From: Zygnema cylindricum
Taxonomy: Eukaryota > Streptophyta > Zygnematophyceae > Zygnematales > Zygnemataceae
DNA: 64,000 bases
Assembly (NCBI GenBank): GCA_037447655.1
Contig: JBBHKE010000651.1
Coordinates: 47,707-111,706 of the forward strand
Direction: 5' to 3'
Made by a program: the position numbers and the translations under genes. The stretch's first letter is position 1. Every line of letters starts with the position of its first letter. This document shows, one piece after another, positions 46,258-56,950 of this stretch. The notes under the pieces were generated by a model, which had not been told where the DNA came from, did no database searches, and saw only the letters and a list, made by a program, of their open reading frames with translations.

Positions 46258-47252
46258 TGTTGAAAAAGATAATTTGTAGTCTACTTTCAACTGTTGATAG
46301 AGAGAGAGATAGAGACTAAGAGAGAAAGACACCATGAGTGCCCTCTTGGCAGCCACAGCTGGTAGGCTTAGTCAGAGGACAAAAGGTCCCTTTAACAAAA
46401 AGTCGAACCTCCCCATAATTGAACCTAGATCCTACAAAATTCAGAGTATCCTGTCGCCCTATCCCCTAAGTCATTGTAGAATCATTGCATATAATGGGTG
46501 TGATAATGTAATAAAGATTGATGTGGCGAATTATTCATTTAATGGTGCAAAATTGACGACGGGATGCTTGCGAACCGACGGCATGCGTTCTTATTACAAC
46601 ATTGAGTATGGACACGAATCGAACCATGTAGCTATGTTTGATCGAACGGTCGCCATTGCAGCCGCCAACCCGGAGTGGACGTTTTGGCGGCTTTCAAAGG
46701 TAGCATCATGCGATGCCACGTGACATTACATAATTGGACACCGGAAAAGACGGGAAGAGGAACCATGGCTCCCGATTTGACACGCGTCACCTGGAAGGTC
46801 ATACCGTACAATGGTCGTACAAGAAGTACATCGCCCACTGTACCTTCTTATACTCTACCGTCTTTCTATTGGCCTAGGGTTTGGAAGTAGGCATTTTTGA
46901 GTAGGCAAACTAAGACTTAGGAAAATTTAGCCGCCTCTTTATAGGTGAGCTTGTAAAATATAAAGGTCATCTTTGACCAACCATAACTTACTACTCAGGG
47001 AAGCAAATTCATTGATTTTATTTTGCGTTCGACTCAAGGGAGTCGCGCCCTCACTGGGTTGAGTGTGGTTAGATTTTTTGCTTGCCTATGTGTCACTTGT
47101 TCATTGGGAAATCAAAGGAGTTGGCATTATCTTAGAGGCTTAGTATATCCTGCTAATTCTGTATGCCAATGGAGGCCACATAATTTCAAGTTATGGGGCC
47201 AACCCCTAAAGTGCCCATAATTCTGTATGCCAATCGAGGCCACAGAATTTCA
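46258..47252 (+). repeat. copia-3 5' LTR
   Basis: Begins TGTTGAAAAAGATAATTTG and ends GAATTTCA immediately before the primer site. A 64-bp tandem duplication (47156-47219 and 47220-47283) copies the LTR end, the primer site and the first gag codons. Confidence 0.85.
46334..46723 (+). CDS. 130-codon open frame inside the copia-3 5' LTR
   Basis: ATG in good context (ACACCATGAG) 76 bases into the LTR, reading MSALLAATAGRLSQRTKGPF and ending near EWTFWRLSKVAS. The right LTR has the same frame from the same distance (63584, 75 bases in), with one in-frame length difference. No domain is recognised. It may be a chance frame, or an LTR-encoded leader protein. Confidence 0.35.
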   Translation: MSALLAATAGRLSQRTKGPFNKKSNLPIIEPRSYKIQSILSPYPLSHCRIIAYNGCDNVIKIDVANYSFNGAKLTTGCLRTDGMRSYYNIEYGHESNHVAMFDRTVAIAAANPEWTFWRLSKVASCDAT

Positions 47253-47266
47253 GGTTATGGGGCCAC
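47253..47266 (+). promoter_or_regulatory. copia-3 primer-binding site (half-tRNA-iMet type) with in-frame gag ATG
   Basis: GGTTATGGGGCCAC follows the LTR. One base differs from the copia-1 site. ATG 47257 is in frame with gag (MGPPPKVPIFHVSDFLHWE) and with an upstream ATG at 47227 inside the LTR. Confidence 0.68.
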
Positions 47267-48480
47267 CCCCTAAAGTGCCCATATTTCATGTATCAGACTT
47301 TCTCCACTGGGAAACAATAATGGATGGATCACTTTTTGAGAAGCATCTTTGGGGCATTGTATCCGGATATATCTAGTGTCCGCCACCAAGCTTTGGAGGA
47401 GTTCGATTTTCTAGCAGCTCATCAGCACGAACGTTTTCAGTGAAGATGGGAGCCGGGGATGAGACGGATGGAGAGACAATTATCATGGAGGGAGACAAAG
47501 GGGAAAAAATAGTAGAGGAACCACGAGTCACACCGCTGACCCAAGGTATACCAGCTGTTGCCCTACCAACAAGAAAGTCGGAGGCTAAGACCTGTGAGAA
47601 ACGACATTACAAGAACGAGGTGGCGAAATAACTTATTCTCCAAAGTGTAACCAAGGTCATTGCTAAATCTCTCTTGAGAACTAATTTGTCTGTTGCCATA
47701 TAGGAGTCTTTAAGGAATAAGTATCAGAGTGGATCTTTACAGCAGCAGCAGTTTGCAAAAAATAAAATCACTGCCTATCCTTATAAAGGTGGTGTTATAA
47801 TTGATTATTGTGATGAGTTAGCAACTTTGTTTGTTGAACTAGACAGTGCAAGAAATCCATGGTCTGAAAAGAATTAAGTAAATACTTTAATGATGAAAGA
47901 ATATGAAAATATAGTTAAAAGGCTTCAAGATATTGGTGATGTCAATTAGAAGTGGGATAAATATAGTTAACCTACAAGATATTGGTGATGTCAATTGGAA
48001 GTGGGATGACATAGTAGGAGTGATTTTAGTGAAGGAGAATACCAAAGAATTGAGGAGAGGGAGTCATAGTGTGCAAGCACTAAGGATCTAATTTGTGGAA
48101 GCGTGATGAGCAAAAGTGAAAGGATCTCTATCAAAATTTTGGGGGAAGAGGACAAGGAGGTGGGAAATGCGATCAATAGGGGAAAGGAGCTCCACGAGCA
48201 GGACTATGTCACTTTTGCAAGAAATTCGGACACTATATGGCATATTGTGTCAAACTAGCATTTTTGCAAGAAATTCGGACACTATATGGCATATTGTGTC
48301 AGACTTGCAAAACTCTGAATCAAGGATAGACAAGGAACCCCAAGCGGATGAGGAAAGAAGAAATCCCTCCTATCTCAAGTACATGAAGAAAATGAAGACG
48401 AGGCATCCAAACTAGAAGAACAACTCGAGGAGCTTCTCCTCAATTCGAAAGTAATTGAGAAGGATGCCGACATTCCACAA
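47257..48480 (+). pseudogene. copia-3 gag remains
   Basis: Starts MGPPPKVPIFHVSDFLHWE. After stops it shows SGSLQQQQFAKNKITAYPYK and DYCDELATLFVELDSA, matching copia-1 gag. The CCHC knuckle CHFCKKFGHYMAYC (about 48210-48251) is followed by a 50-bp tandem copy of itself in another frame. Several stops are present. Confidence 0.8.
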
Positions 48481-49230
48481 AAATAACTTCGTGCATTTGG
48501 AGGTAAGAAGGATCCACCCAAGGATAGATGGATCATTGACTAAGGTGCCCTTGTGCATTTGTGCTAGGATAAATAATGGTTGACTAAGTTGAAAAGGATT
48601 TCATCGGTTGATAAAGAGTATGGAGATGATAGAGTAGAAACCACAAGTCTTTTTGGGTCAGTTGACTTAAAGGTTCTATTTGATAGAAAGGCTTCAATAA
48701 ATTTGTAACACTTTTAGATGTTCTCTATATACCACAGCCGAGCAAGAATCTAGTCTCTACAGCAGTACTAGATGACAAAGAGTTTGAAACAACGACTAGG
48801 AAATGAGTGTTTACTGCTAGCTTTGATGGTGAAGTTTACTTCAAAGTTGAGAAAGGTAGCCAAAGGAAGTTAAGAGTGATACTTTGTAATGTCAAAGGTG
48901 TTCTCTACTCGTGTGATGATGTGTCACAAAATATTGCAGCATGTGCATCTAGACAGGTTAAATAAATGAAGAAAATGGGAATGTTACATGGGATTAAGTT
49001 TGGGGAAGTTGAAACTCAAGATTATTGCAATAGATGCACCCAAAAGAAGATTCATAGTGAAAAAAAACGAGATGATAACACCACGTCGGCAATGCACATC
49101 ATATATTCCCAAAGATTTACTCGTAGCGACAGCATGAATACATGCCATACACAGAAAGAGTTGGGACTTTTTTAATCGGTAAGAGATTACAAGACTGAGG
49201 GCTCGTTGCATAAGTTTACTTCCAAAAGAG
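48481..49230 (+). pseudogene. copia-3 protease and GAG-pre-integrase remains
   Basis: RWIID, a stop, then GALVHLC (about 48521-48560) is the decayed protease active site: the Ser codon of DSGA is now TAA. KKMGMLHGIKFGEVETQDYC (about 48969) matches KKMGVVEGIQFSESDD of copia-1. The integrase core is absent. Confidence 0.75.
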
Positions 49231-49499
49231 TCCCCTTTGACAAGGCTTGCCGGATTATTAATACTAGCTAGTTGCTAGTCAACAAAGTTCTACACTTATG
49301 TAGACGTGGACCTTCTCGGTCAATCAATACTTATCCATACTATATTCTAGAACAACACAAATAAATCTACAATCTGATGCGTTGCTATACTACCATGCTG
49401 CGTTGCTCTGTTGCTATACTAGATTGCTATGCTGCTATGCTGAGCTAGTTTGATATCGCAGTAGCGCTACTCTGCCATCGCAATTGTAGCAGCCTCCCT

Positions 49500-50883
49500 A
49501 CTTTGCTTCAAAGTGATCAAATTTGTAACTCCGTTATAGTGCCTCCCACTAAAGATTCAGCGTCCCGCTGAATACTACTTCCTTAGGGAAGCTGGAGTTG
49601 ACGGAGAATCTCGTAAGTTTCTTGTCGGTATTCCTCAAATTCCACACGCAGAGTGTCGAATTAGTTATGGAGTTCCTCACATCTCGCCTCCAAAACCGCG
49701 ATGCGGTGATCCGCTGCCGCTAGACATCGTCGAGCAACCCGCCACCGCAGTTGTTCTTCTCCCTCCTCTGGTGCGATTTCCGGCGCATCTGGCTGTGGCT
49801 GAGGGGTTTTGGGTGTAGGCTCCTCGGGTTCCAGACAATGGGGAGCTATGGGTGCTACAACAGGGTGGGGTTCTTCTATTTCTTTGTCCACAAGTTCCCA
49901 CCTAGGCACTTAACGTAACTTGAAGGAGATGTGATTCCTAGCAGCTCAGGCTCGCTCTAGTGCGTTCTTTCAAGCTTGCTTCAGTGGTCGCACTTCTGGT
50001 GTAACCTCGGCCAAAGCAATAATGTCGTGAAGACGTAAACCCCATGGATGATACTCTCGAAGTAATCCGGGAACATCAACGCGGTAACGATAGTGGTTCT
50101 CGACCACCTCTACAAACTGCAGAGTATGAGGATTCAGTTGCACGTAACCTTTGTGGTTGTTCCCTAAATCCTTCTTCCTCATAAAATTCCCGACGAGATG
50201 TGAAGGTACGCTAGCAAGGATGTTGATTGGTTCCCCGGGCTTTCCTGTGCTCCACTCTGCTGGCCACTCTGCATTTTGCTGGCAACTCTGAAGGATTATA
50301 ATGGAATCGTTTCTCAAAACTAAAGGTGAGGTTGGGGTTTTGAGAGTCACTGGAAAGTGGAAACAAATAGTCGGGGATTTCTTCCTCCTCTTCGCTCTCC
50401 CCCTCCGTTTCCCCTTCCTCCCGTCGGAGGGCAAACACGCCATCCTCGCTGGGGAATTGCTCCTCAGCCTTTTTCTTAGAGCTTTTCAAAGACTGGGCTT
50501 TTCGAAGACTGTTCGTTGGCAGTACTCCCTTTGTTCGGGTCCCGCATCACTTCTAGATCAGAGGCGTGTTCCTCTTCGGATGGGTGCGTCGGTTCCTGCT
50601 CCGGTTTCTCGGCATCTGAGAGCTCATGGTCCTTCTCATCTTCACAATCACCCACTTTGGTTGGATTATACTCGGGGTCTTGCAAATTTTCTGACCCGTC
50701 CCCTCCGCTGCTCTCTTCCATTCCTTCCCCACTAACAGCAGCCTCCACCTGTTCGGTCTCCTTTGTTGTTGCCCTCCTCCGATCTGCCTCTACCATAGCT
50801 TCGGCTGCAACAAACATCCCATCTTCATGTCCTATACGGATTAATCTACTACCTTTCGGTGGTGGAGAAGATGACAAAGCCAT
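49500..50883 (-). pseudogene. unrecognised acidic, Pro-rich open region downstream of the gypsy chromodomain
   Basis: From ATG 50883 (MALSSSPPPKGSRLIRIGHE), three overlapping frames (50883-50476, 50489-50211, 50443-49970) read as one protein after two frameshifts, with a stop before the last part (49909-49661). The first half is very acidic (SEEEEEIPDY). The middle is globular (YVQLNPHTLQFVEVVENHYR, YHPWGLRLHDIIALAEV). The end is Pro/Glu-rich with a short coiled coil (HRIAVLEARCEELH). I recognise no family. It may be an extra gypsy ORF, a captured host gene, or part of another element. Confidence 0.5.
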
Positions 50884-51140
50884 GGAGACAGTAGTGATAA
50901 AGAGTTCATGTAACTCAACGAGTGCGGGTAAGTTAACTTAACGAGTGCGGGTAAGTTACTTGCGCTGAGCGAAATGCTTTTGAGGCTGCTTCAACTAAGG
51001 TTGTCGCGTGAGTTGATGGCGTCTTTAGGGGCTAAGGTTGTGGGTTTTGACATTGGGTCCCTTCTTGCGTCGCAGCATACGAGAGTACTGCAATGTTCAA
51101 TATTTTGCTGATTTTGATATTGCGACGATATCAAAAGTTC

Positions 51141-52061
51141 TGTTGTCCATAGCCATTTTCAGCCATGGATTTACCCTCGGAAGCACCACAGACTTCCCAA
51201 AAACAGCCTACTTTGAATCAACACAGAATTCTACAAAAATAACATCACAGGCTGAAACTACAATCACAAATATTTTCTAGGCTTTAAAATTACCTTACAA
51301 AGTTTCAGATAAAAATAATAAACAGGTTGATCACATCATCTAGTCAAAGTTGAAGAAAAACAGTCTGCCAGAACTTTGATAGAACCGACCAACTTCACAA
51401 TGAAGTAAAACACAGGCCAGGCACACAATAGGCCGGCAAATCTGTGACAATTTTAAAAATACAAAGAGGAACACATATACAGAATTTCAGATAATTTTGC
51501 CAACAGATGAGAGAGCAATCCTCACATAAAATTACCAAAAATGTCCATAAATAGTTTCTGGTACAGAAAAGTTCCTATGTCCTGAAATGAGTAAGTCCTA
51601 CAAATATATACAAGAGCTTACTGTTGAATGTACCGAGGCATACCAGCCGTACGCTATCTACCAGGGACCTCTATTAATGTTTGTATACCCGAATTCTTCA
51701 AGGTATGTCAAAGTGAGTAAACCTACACTAATACTTAATACACAAAAAGACAAAACAATATTCGACCAAATATTTACACGTACACACAATCTCACAAAAT
51801 CGTATGTTGAGTCACGCTACGTCACTCAACGAGATTCCTTAAATTTCTTCAAAGAATCCGGACCGTCCATTTCAATTAAACATTCCGCGCCACTCAATTT
51901 CTATTTCGTTCGTCCCGAAACAACATATATCCGTACATTCACTCCCCCAATCCGCGAAACCATTCTAACCTCCACAATAAATTCATTTGATAAATTAAGC
52001 ACGAAACATCGCGTGCGCACAAAATGTCGCGTACGCACGAAAGTAACATTTCAAAACAACA
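51141..52061 (-). repeat. copia-2 3' LTR
   Basis: In plus orientation TGTTGTCCATAGCC to TCAAAACAACA. The polypurine tract directly adjoins at 52062-52070, showing this is the 3' LTR of the minus-strand element. Confidence 0.9.
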
Positions 52062-52209
52062 CTCCCCCGAAATTTTAGTTTCATGCACCCATAATGAAGT
52101 ATGCAACGTGTCAAAATGTAACTGTACCTTTCCGTACCTCCAAATTTCTCCTTTTTTTTCTTCGTTCAAACGTCACCACTGCTTTCGCTGACGTCACCAC
52201 TGTTTATGC

Positions 52210-53127
52210 TGTTGTCCATAGCCATTTCTAGCTATGGATTCACCCTAGGAAGCACCACAGACTACCCTAAAAACAACGTACTTTGGATACACACAGAATT
52301 CAACAGAATTAACAAAACAAGCTGAAACTACATTTACAGATATTATCTAGGATATAAAATGACCTCACAAAGTTTCAGACAAAAATAATAAACAGATTGA
52401 TCACATCATCTAGTCAAAGTTGCAGAAAAATAGTCTGCCAGAACTTTGATCAGACAGGCTAACTTCACAATGAAGTAAAACACAAACCAGGCACACAATA
52501 GACCTGAAAATATGTGAAAATATTAAAAATGCAAATTGGAACAAACATGCAGAATTTCAGATAATTCCGCTAGCAGATCTGAGAGTAATCCCCAGATAAA
52601 ATTACCAAAAATAACCATAAACAGTTTTTGGTCCAAAAAGTTCCTATGTCCTAAAATGACGAAGTCCTACAAATATATACAAGAGCTTACTGCTGAATGT
52701 ACGGAGGCATATCAGCGGTACGCTATCTACCAGCTACCTCTATTAATGTCGGTATACTTGAATACTTCAAGGTATGTCAAAGTGAGTAAATCTACACTAA
52801 TAATTAATTCACAAAAAGACACATCAATGTTCAACCAAATATTTACATCGACACTTCCGTAAAATCCGCGTACTGAGTATCAACTTGATTAGTCACTTGA
52901 GGACGAAACCACGTCATGAACCGACATCACATACGTACGGTCCACTTGATACCACATTATCAAAATACAATCCTTTAACTTCAATTGTACAATTACTCCC
53001 CCAATCCACAAATCTATTCGAACCTCCATTTTTACTACCACAATATTTCCGGTAATAATCTACGCACGAACCGTCGCGTGTGCACAAAATGTGGCGTAAG
53101 TACGAAACTAACATTTAAAAAACAACA
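52210..53127 (-). mobile_element. solo LTR of a copia-2 relative
   Basis: Same termini as the copia-2 LTRs but clearly more diverged. Flanked by TATGC (52205-52209) and CATGC (53128-53132), a likely 5-bp duplication with one change. No primer site or polypurine tract adjoins it. Confidence 0.75.
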
Positions 53128-53391
53128 CATGCTGCCTCTAGCCATGTCTCATGAAATTCGTCTTTCCACAACACACCATTGCTTCCACTTTCCCTCCTTC
53201 CAAATGCGTCCTTCTCGACTACGCCATTATTTTTCTTGCCTCCTTTTAGGTCTTCAAAAATATATAAAACGATCTTTTCAATCTAATTTCAAAATTCAAA
53301 TACCAAATCCGAATCTTACAAGGTTGGCGAATGTCAAAAGTGACTACCTTCATAAGACATACATGTCATATAAATCCTTAAAGATGATAAA

Positions 53392-54632
53392 TGAAACTCT
53401 GAGACCTCCATTGGCCCTCAGAGTATGCAGATCCAAAAGAAGCTAATCTAGATAGTGCCGACTCCAAGTTAATATAAACCCAAGTGACTGACCCCTTGAC
53501 AGTCAGAACCCCAATATAGATTCACCCCTGTGAAATAACACTTTCTGTGTGCTCAGTTCCACCACAGAATGCAAAGCTAGAATATGAGATTTGGACACAT
53601 TAACCCACTTTGACTTTCCCTTAGAAATACAGCCACCCTAGCAGACAAAAACTCTGACCGACTACACCCCTGTGTAGCCTGGACTCCCCTGAGTCCGCAG
53701 CAAAAAGAATCACTGAAAATGGTCAAGTAAATTGATAGTTATGGCTGGCCAAAGTTTGCCATTTATACAGGGTGCTCTCTGGGAGAGGCAGCTGCCTACC
53801 CAAAATTTTCTAATTCCTATACCCTCTCTAAAACTCTATCTACTGAAGTACGGCACCAATCAAATTACTGTGTCGTACAGAAAAGTACAGGTGCCGGTGT
53901 ACTTTCTGTACGACCATTGTACGACATGGCCAAAATGTCGACACGTGTCAAATCAGGATTAGTTCCTGTAATCTCCGGAATTCCCGTAGTCCAATGTTAT
54001 CACGCCACGTGTCACCTGACGTGACAAAGACCGTAAAACGCCAAAAGTTCCTTTTCCGTGATCGCGGCGCCTATCGTGGTCGTCCGATCAAAACCGGCTA
54101 TAATCCTAGCCGCTGAAATTCGACGCGCGGTATTTGTTTCGCTATCGAAACAAATGCGCGGTATTTGTTTTGCTGTCGAAAAAAATGCGCGGTATTTGTT
54201 TCGCTATCGAAACAAATGCGCGGTATCCGTTCTGCCCCCATACCGTACTTCGTACTAATTAAACTGTATCTTTGTACGAAGTATCTATTAGTCGTTAAAC
54301 GGATTAATCTACATATAACGATTTATATATTTGTCAAACCCTATATATTGTAATATCTGTTCTAGACATAACGGCTAGAGCTAACGGCAAATGCGGATTG
54401 ACGGACGGTAGGTACCAGGATTAATTCCTGGGTCCGTCAACTAACTTTTGGTAAGTCTACCTAATTTACCCCCTGTCTTCTCTAGAGAGCCTAGGCAGCC
54501 ATGGCTCTAGCTCCCTATCCAGCCTTCAGTGACTACAACAAGTATGGGGGCTTGGAAAGGGGAGTTAGAGGCAGACCGCCTTAGCTCTTTTTCTATCCTA
54601 ATACAGACCTATAAAATACTCAAATATCAACA
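53392..54632 (+). mobile_element. solo LTR of the copia-1 family with ATAAA duplication
   Basis: 1241 bp from TGAAACTCTGAGACC to ATATCAACA, flanked by ATAAA on both sides (53387-53391 and 54633-54637). CACGTG motifs are at 53942 and 54006. Confidence 0.92.
54125..54217. repeat. three tandem 31-bp hairpin units inside the solo LTR
   Basis: The unit CGCGGTATTTGTTTCGCTAT, then CGAAACAAATG, contains the palindrome GTTTCG-CTAT-CGAAAC. Units at 54125, 54156 and 54187; the middle one is mutated. The two copia-1 LTRs each have a single unit. Confidence 0.85.
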
Positions 54633-54906
54633 ATAAACTTACCCTAAATTCATGTTCCCAAATAAAATCCTCCATAAATTTATTTTTCAAGATGTTTTCT
54701 CTTGATCACCTTTTGCAAATGTTTTTTTCTATGGTTGGTCTTTTGATTTCTTTATCTTTTCTTTGTTCTCTTTCTGCAGTTCGATGTCTTGTCAAAATTT
54801 ATACCTTTATCACAATTATTTTTTCTGATTTTTCAAATTTTTGTTATTTTATTTTCTTTCTCACTATCATGACATTTCTCTTTTAATCTAATTTTCTGAA
54901 CACCTT

Positions 54907-56003
54907 TCATCTCTCTCTCTCTCTAAGTACAGTAATCTCCTTATGCAAATTAACTTCAGTTTCCACTTCCAAATGACCTTCACCTCCTCCAACTATTCTC
55001 ACTTCAATAACCTCTTCCTCTTGTAAATATTTATCACTCACCAATCTGTCATCGGAAAAATTGATAGAAACCAAATCCTTTTCTGTCACCTCTTTCTCCA
55101 CTCCATATTTGGTGGCAGCACATGTTTCCCCTCCTTCCTCATTTTCCGTAATTAGAAATATAACAGTCGGCAAGTATACAAATTCATCAACGAGAAGTGT
55201 AGCCCTTCGTGTAGGGGGTCAAACCCGATTGTCATCCCATCCATTTTGAAAATTACCTGTGACACATGCACTTTTATAAAGTGGACATACTCTAAAAGTA
55301 TGTCCTAAATCATTACAATAAAAACAATTTTCTGATTTACCACTTTTTCTATTTTTCTGAAATTGTGATCTCACACCCTGAAAATCCCCCCTATTCTTTA
55401 AAACCTCTTTATCATCTTCTTCATCTAAAACAAATCTGATAGCTAAAGGTAAGCTCCAATCCTTTTTATCAACTTGTTTTAATCTATCTAAAGCACACAT
55501 ATATTCTTTAGGTAATCCTTTCATTAACAAGAGAACCTTTTGAACATTTGTAAAGTTTTTTCCATCGCAATATCATTTTCTGCAAACAATCTTTGCAAAC
55601 TAAGGCAACATTTCAACATGCTACCTCCAGCATATTTATATTCAAATATTTTTGTAGCACTAATCATCCAATGATACCCAAAAGTCTTTTGATAAGTGCA
55701 TTCTAAACACTTCCACAATTCAGCTGCACTCTTCACATCAAGGTACATCATTACAAATTCCTTAGTCATAGATAGCTTGATAATCCTCAAGCACTCCAGG
55801 TTTTTCTCCTCCCATTCAGTCGATGTTTCGACACATGTCCCAACCACCACATCCATAAGCTCCCTCAACTTGAAGTAGCTCTCCATAATACTCCTCCAAC
55901 AATAATATTCAGTTCCATCAAATATGGGTAAGTACGATTCATCCAATATGGGTAGCCATAGGCGTGGACCCATAACCTGTTGTCCATAGCCATTTTCAGC
56001 CAT
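54907..56003 (-). pseudogene. copia-2 gag
   Basis: Starts at ATG 56003 inside the LTR or at ATG 55973 inside the primer site (MGPRLWLPILDESYLPIFDG). UBN2-type capsid follows (YYCWRSIMESYFKLRELMD, ECTYQKTFGYHWM). After a one-base shift near 55530 it reads LLLMKGLPKEYM and on to a CCHC knuckle CFYCNDLGHTFRVC (about 55330). An in-frame TGA at about 55216 is followed by more open frame to 54907. No protease, integrase or RT follows. Confidence 0.85.
55961..55977 (-). promoter_or_regulatory. copia-2 primer-binding site (half-tRNA-iMet type) with in-frame gag ATG
   Basis: GGTTATGGGTCCACGCC directly follows the 5' LTR. It differs from the copia-1 site by one transition. ATG 55973-55971 is in the gag frame. 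Confidence 0.72.
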
Positions 56004-56942
56004 GGATTTACCCTCGGAAGCACCACAGACTACCCAAAAACAGCCTACTTTGAATCAACACAGAATTCTACAGAAATAACATCACAGGCTGAAACTACAA
56101 TCACAAATATTTTCTACGCTATAAAATAACCTTACAAAGTTTCAGATAAAAATAATAAACAGGTTGATCACATCATCTAGTCAAAGTTGAAGAAAAACAG
56201 TTTGCCAGAACTTTGATAGAACCGACCAACTTCACAATGAAGTAAAACACACGCCAGTCACACAATAGGCCTGCAAATCTGTGACAATTTTAAAAATACA
56301 AAGAGGAACACACATACAGAATTTCAGATAATTCTGCCAAAGATGAGAGAGCAATCCTCACATAAAATTACCAAAAATGTCCATAAATAGTTAGAGCAAT
56401 CCTCACATAAAATTACCAAAAATGTCCATAAATAGTTTCTGGTACAGAAAAGTTCCTATGTCCTGAAATGACTAAGTCCTACAAATATATACAAGAGCTT
56501 ACTGTTGAATGTACCGAGGCATACCAGCCGTACACTATCTACCAGGGACCTCTATTAATGTTGGTATACCTGAATTCTTCAAGGTATGTCAAAGTGAGTA
56601 AACCTACACTAATACTTAATACACAAAATGGCAAATCAATGTTCGACCAAATATTTACACGTACACACAATCTCACAAAATCGTATGTTGAGTCATGCTA
56701 CGTCACTCAACGAGATTCCTTAAATTTCTTCAAAGAATCCGGACCGTCCATTTCAATTAAGCATTCCGCGCCACTCAATTTCTATTTCGTTCGTCTCGAA
56801 ACAATATATATCCGTACATTCACTCCCCCAATCCGCGAAACCATTCGAACCTCCACAATAAATTCATTTAATAAATTAAGCACGAAACATCGCGTGCGCA
56901 CAAAATGTCGCGTACGCACGAAACTAACATTTCAAAACAACA
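55978..56942 (-). repeat. copia-2 5' LTR
   Basis: Partner of 51141-52061. Contains a 44-bp tandem duplication (AGAGCAATCCTCACATAAAA) absent from the 3' LTR. Confidence 0.9.
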
Positions 56943-56950
56943 AGTTTGAC

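Larger units (their letters stand above)
51141..56942 (-). mobile_element. copia-2: gag-only (non-autonomous) copia-type LTR element, young, containing two solo LTRs
   Basis: LTRs are at 51141-52061 and 55978-56942 and are very similar; the length difference is one 44-bp tandem duplication at 56350-56440. Flanks AGTTC (51136-51140) and AGTTT (56943-56947) are a 5-bp duplication with one change. A polypurine tract (TCGGGGGAG) precedes the 3' LTR, and the primer site lies at 55961-55977. After removing two solo LTRs the interior is only about 1.75 kb and holds gag but no pol. Confidence 0.88.

Noticed and set aside
52210-53127. Treating this LTR as the 3' LTR of copia-2
   Set aside because: It is more diverged and has no polypurine tract beside it; the LTR at 51141-52061 has the tract and closely matches the 5' LTR.
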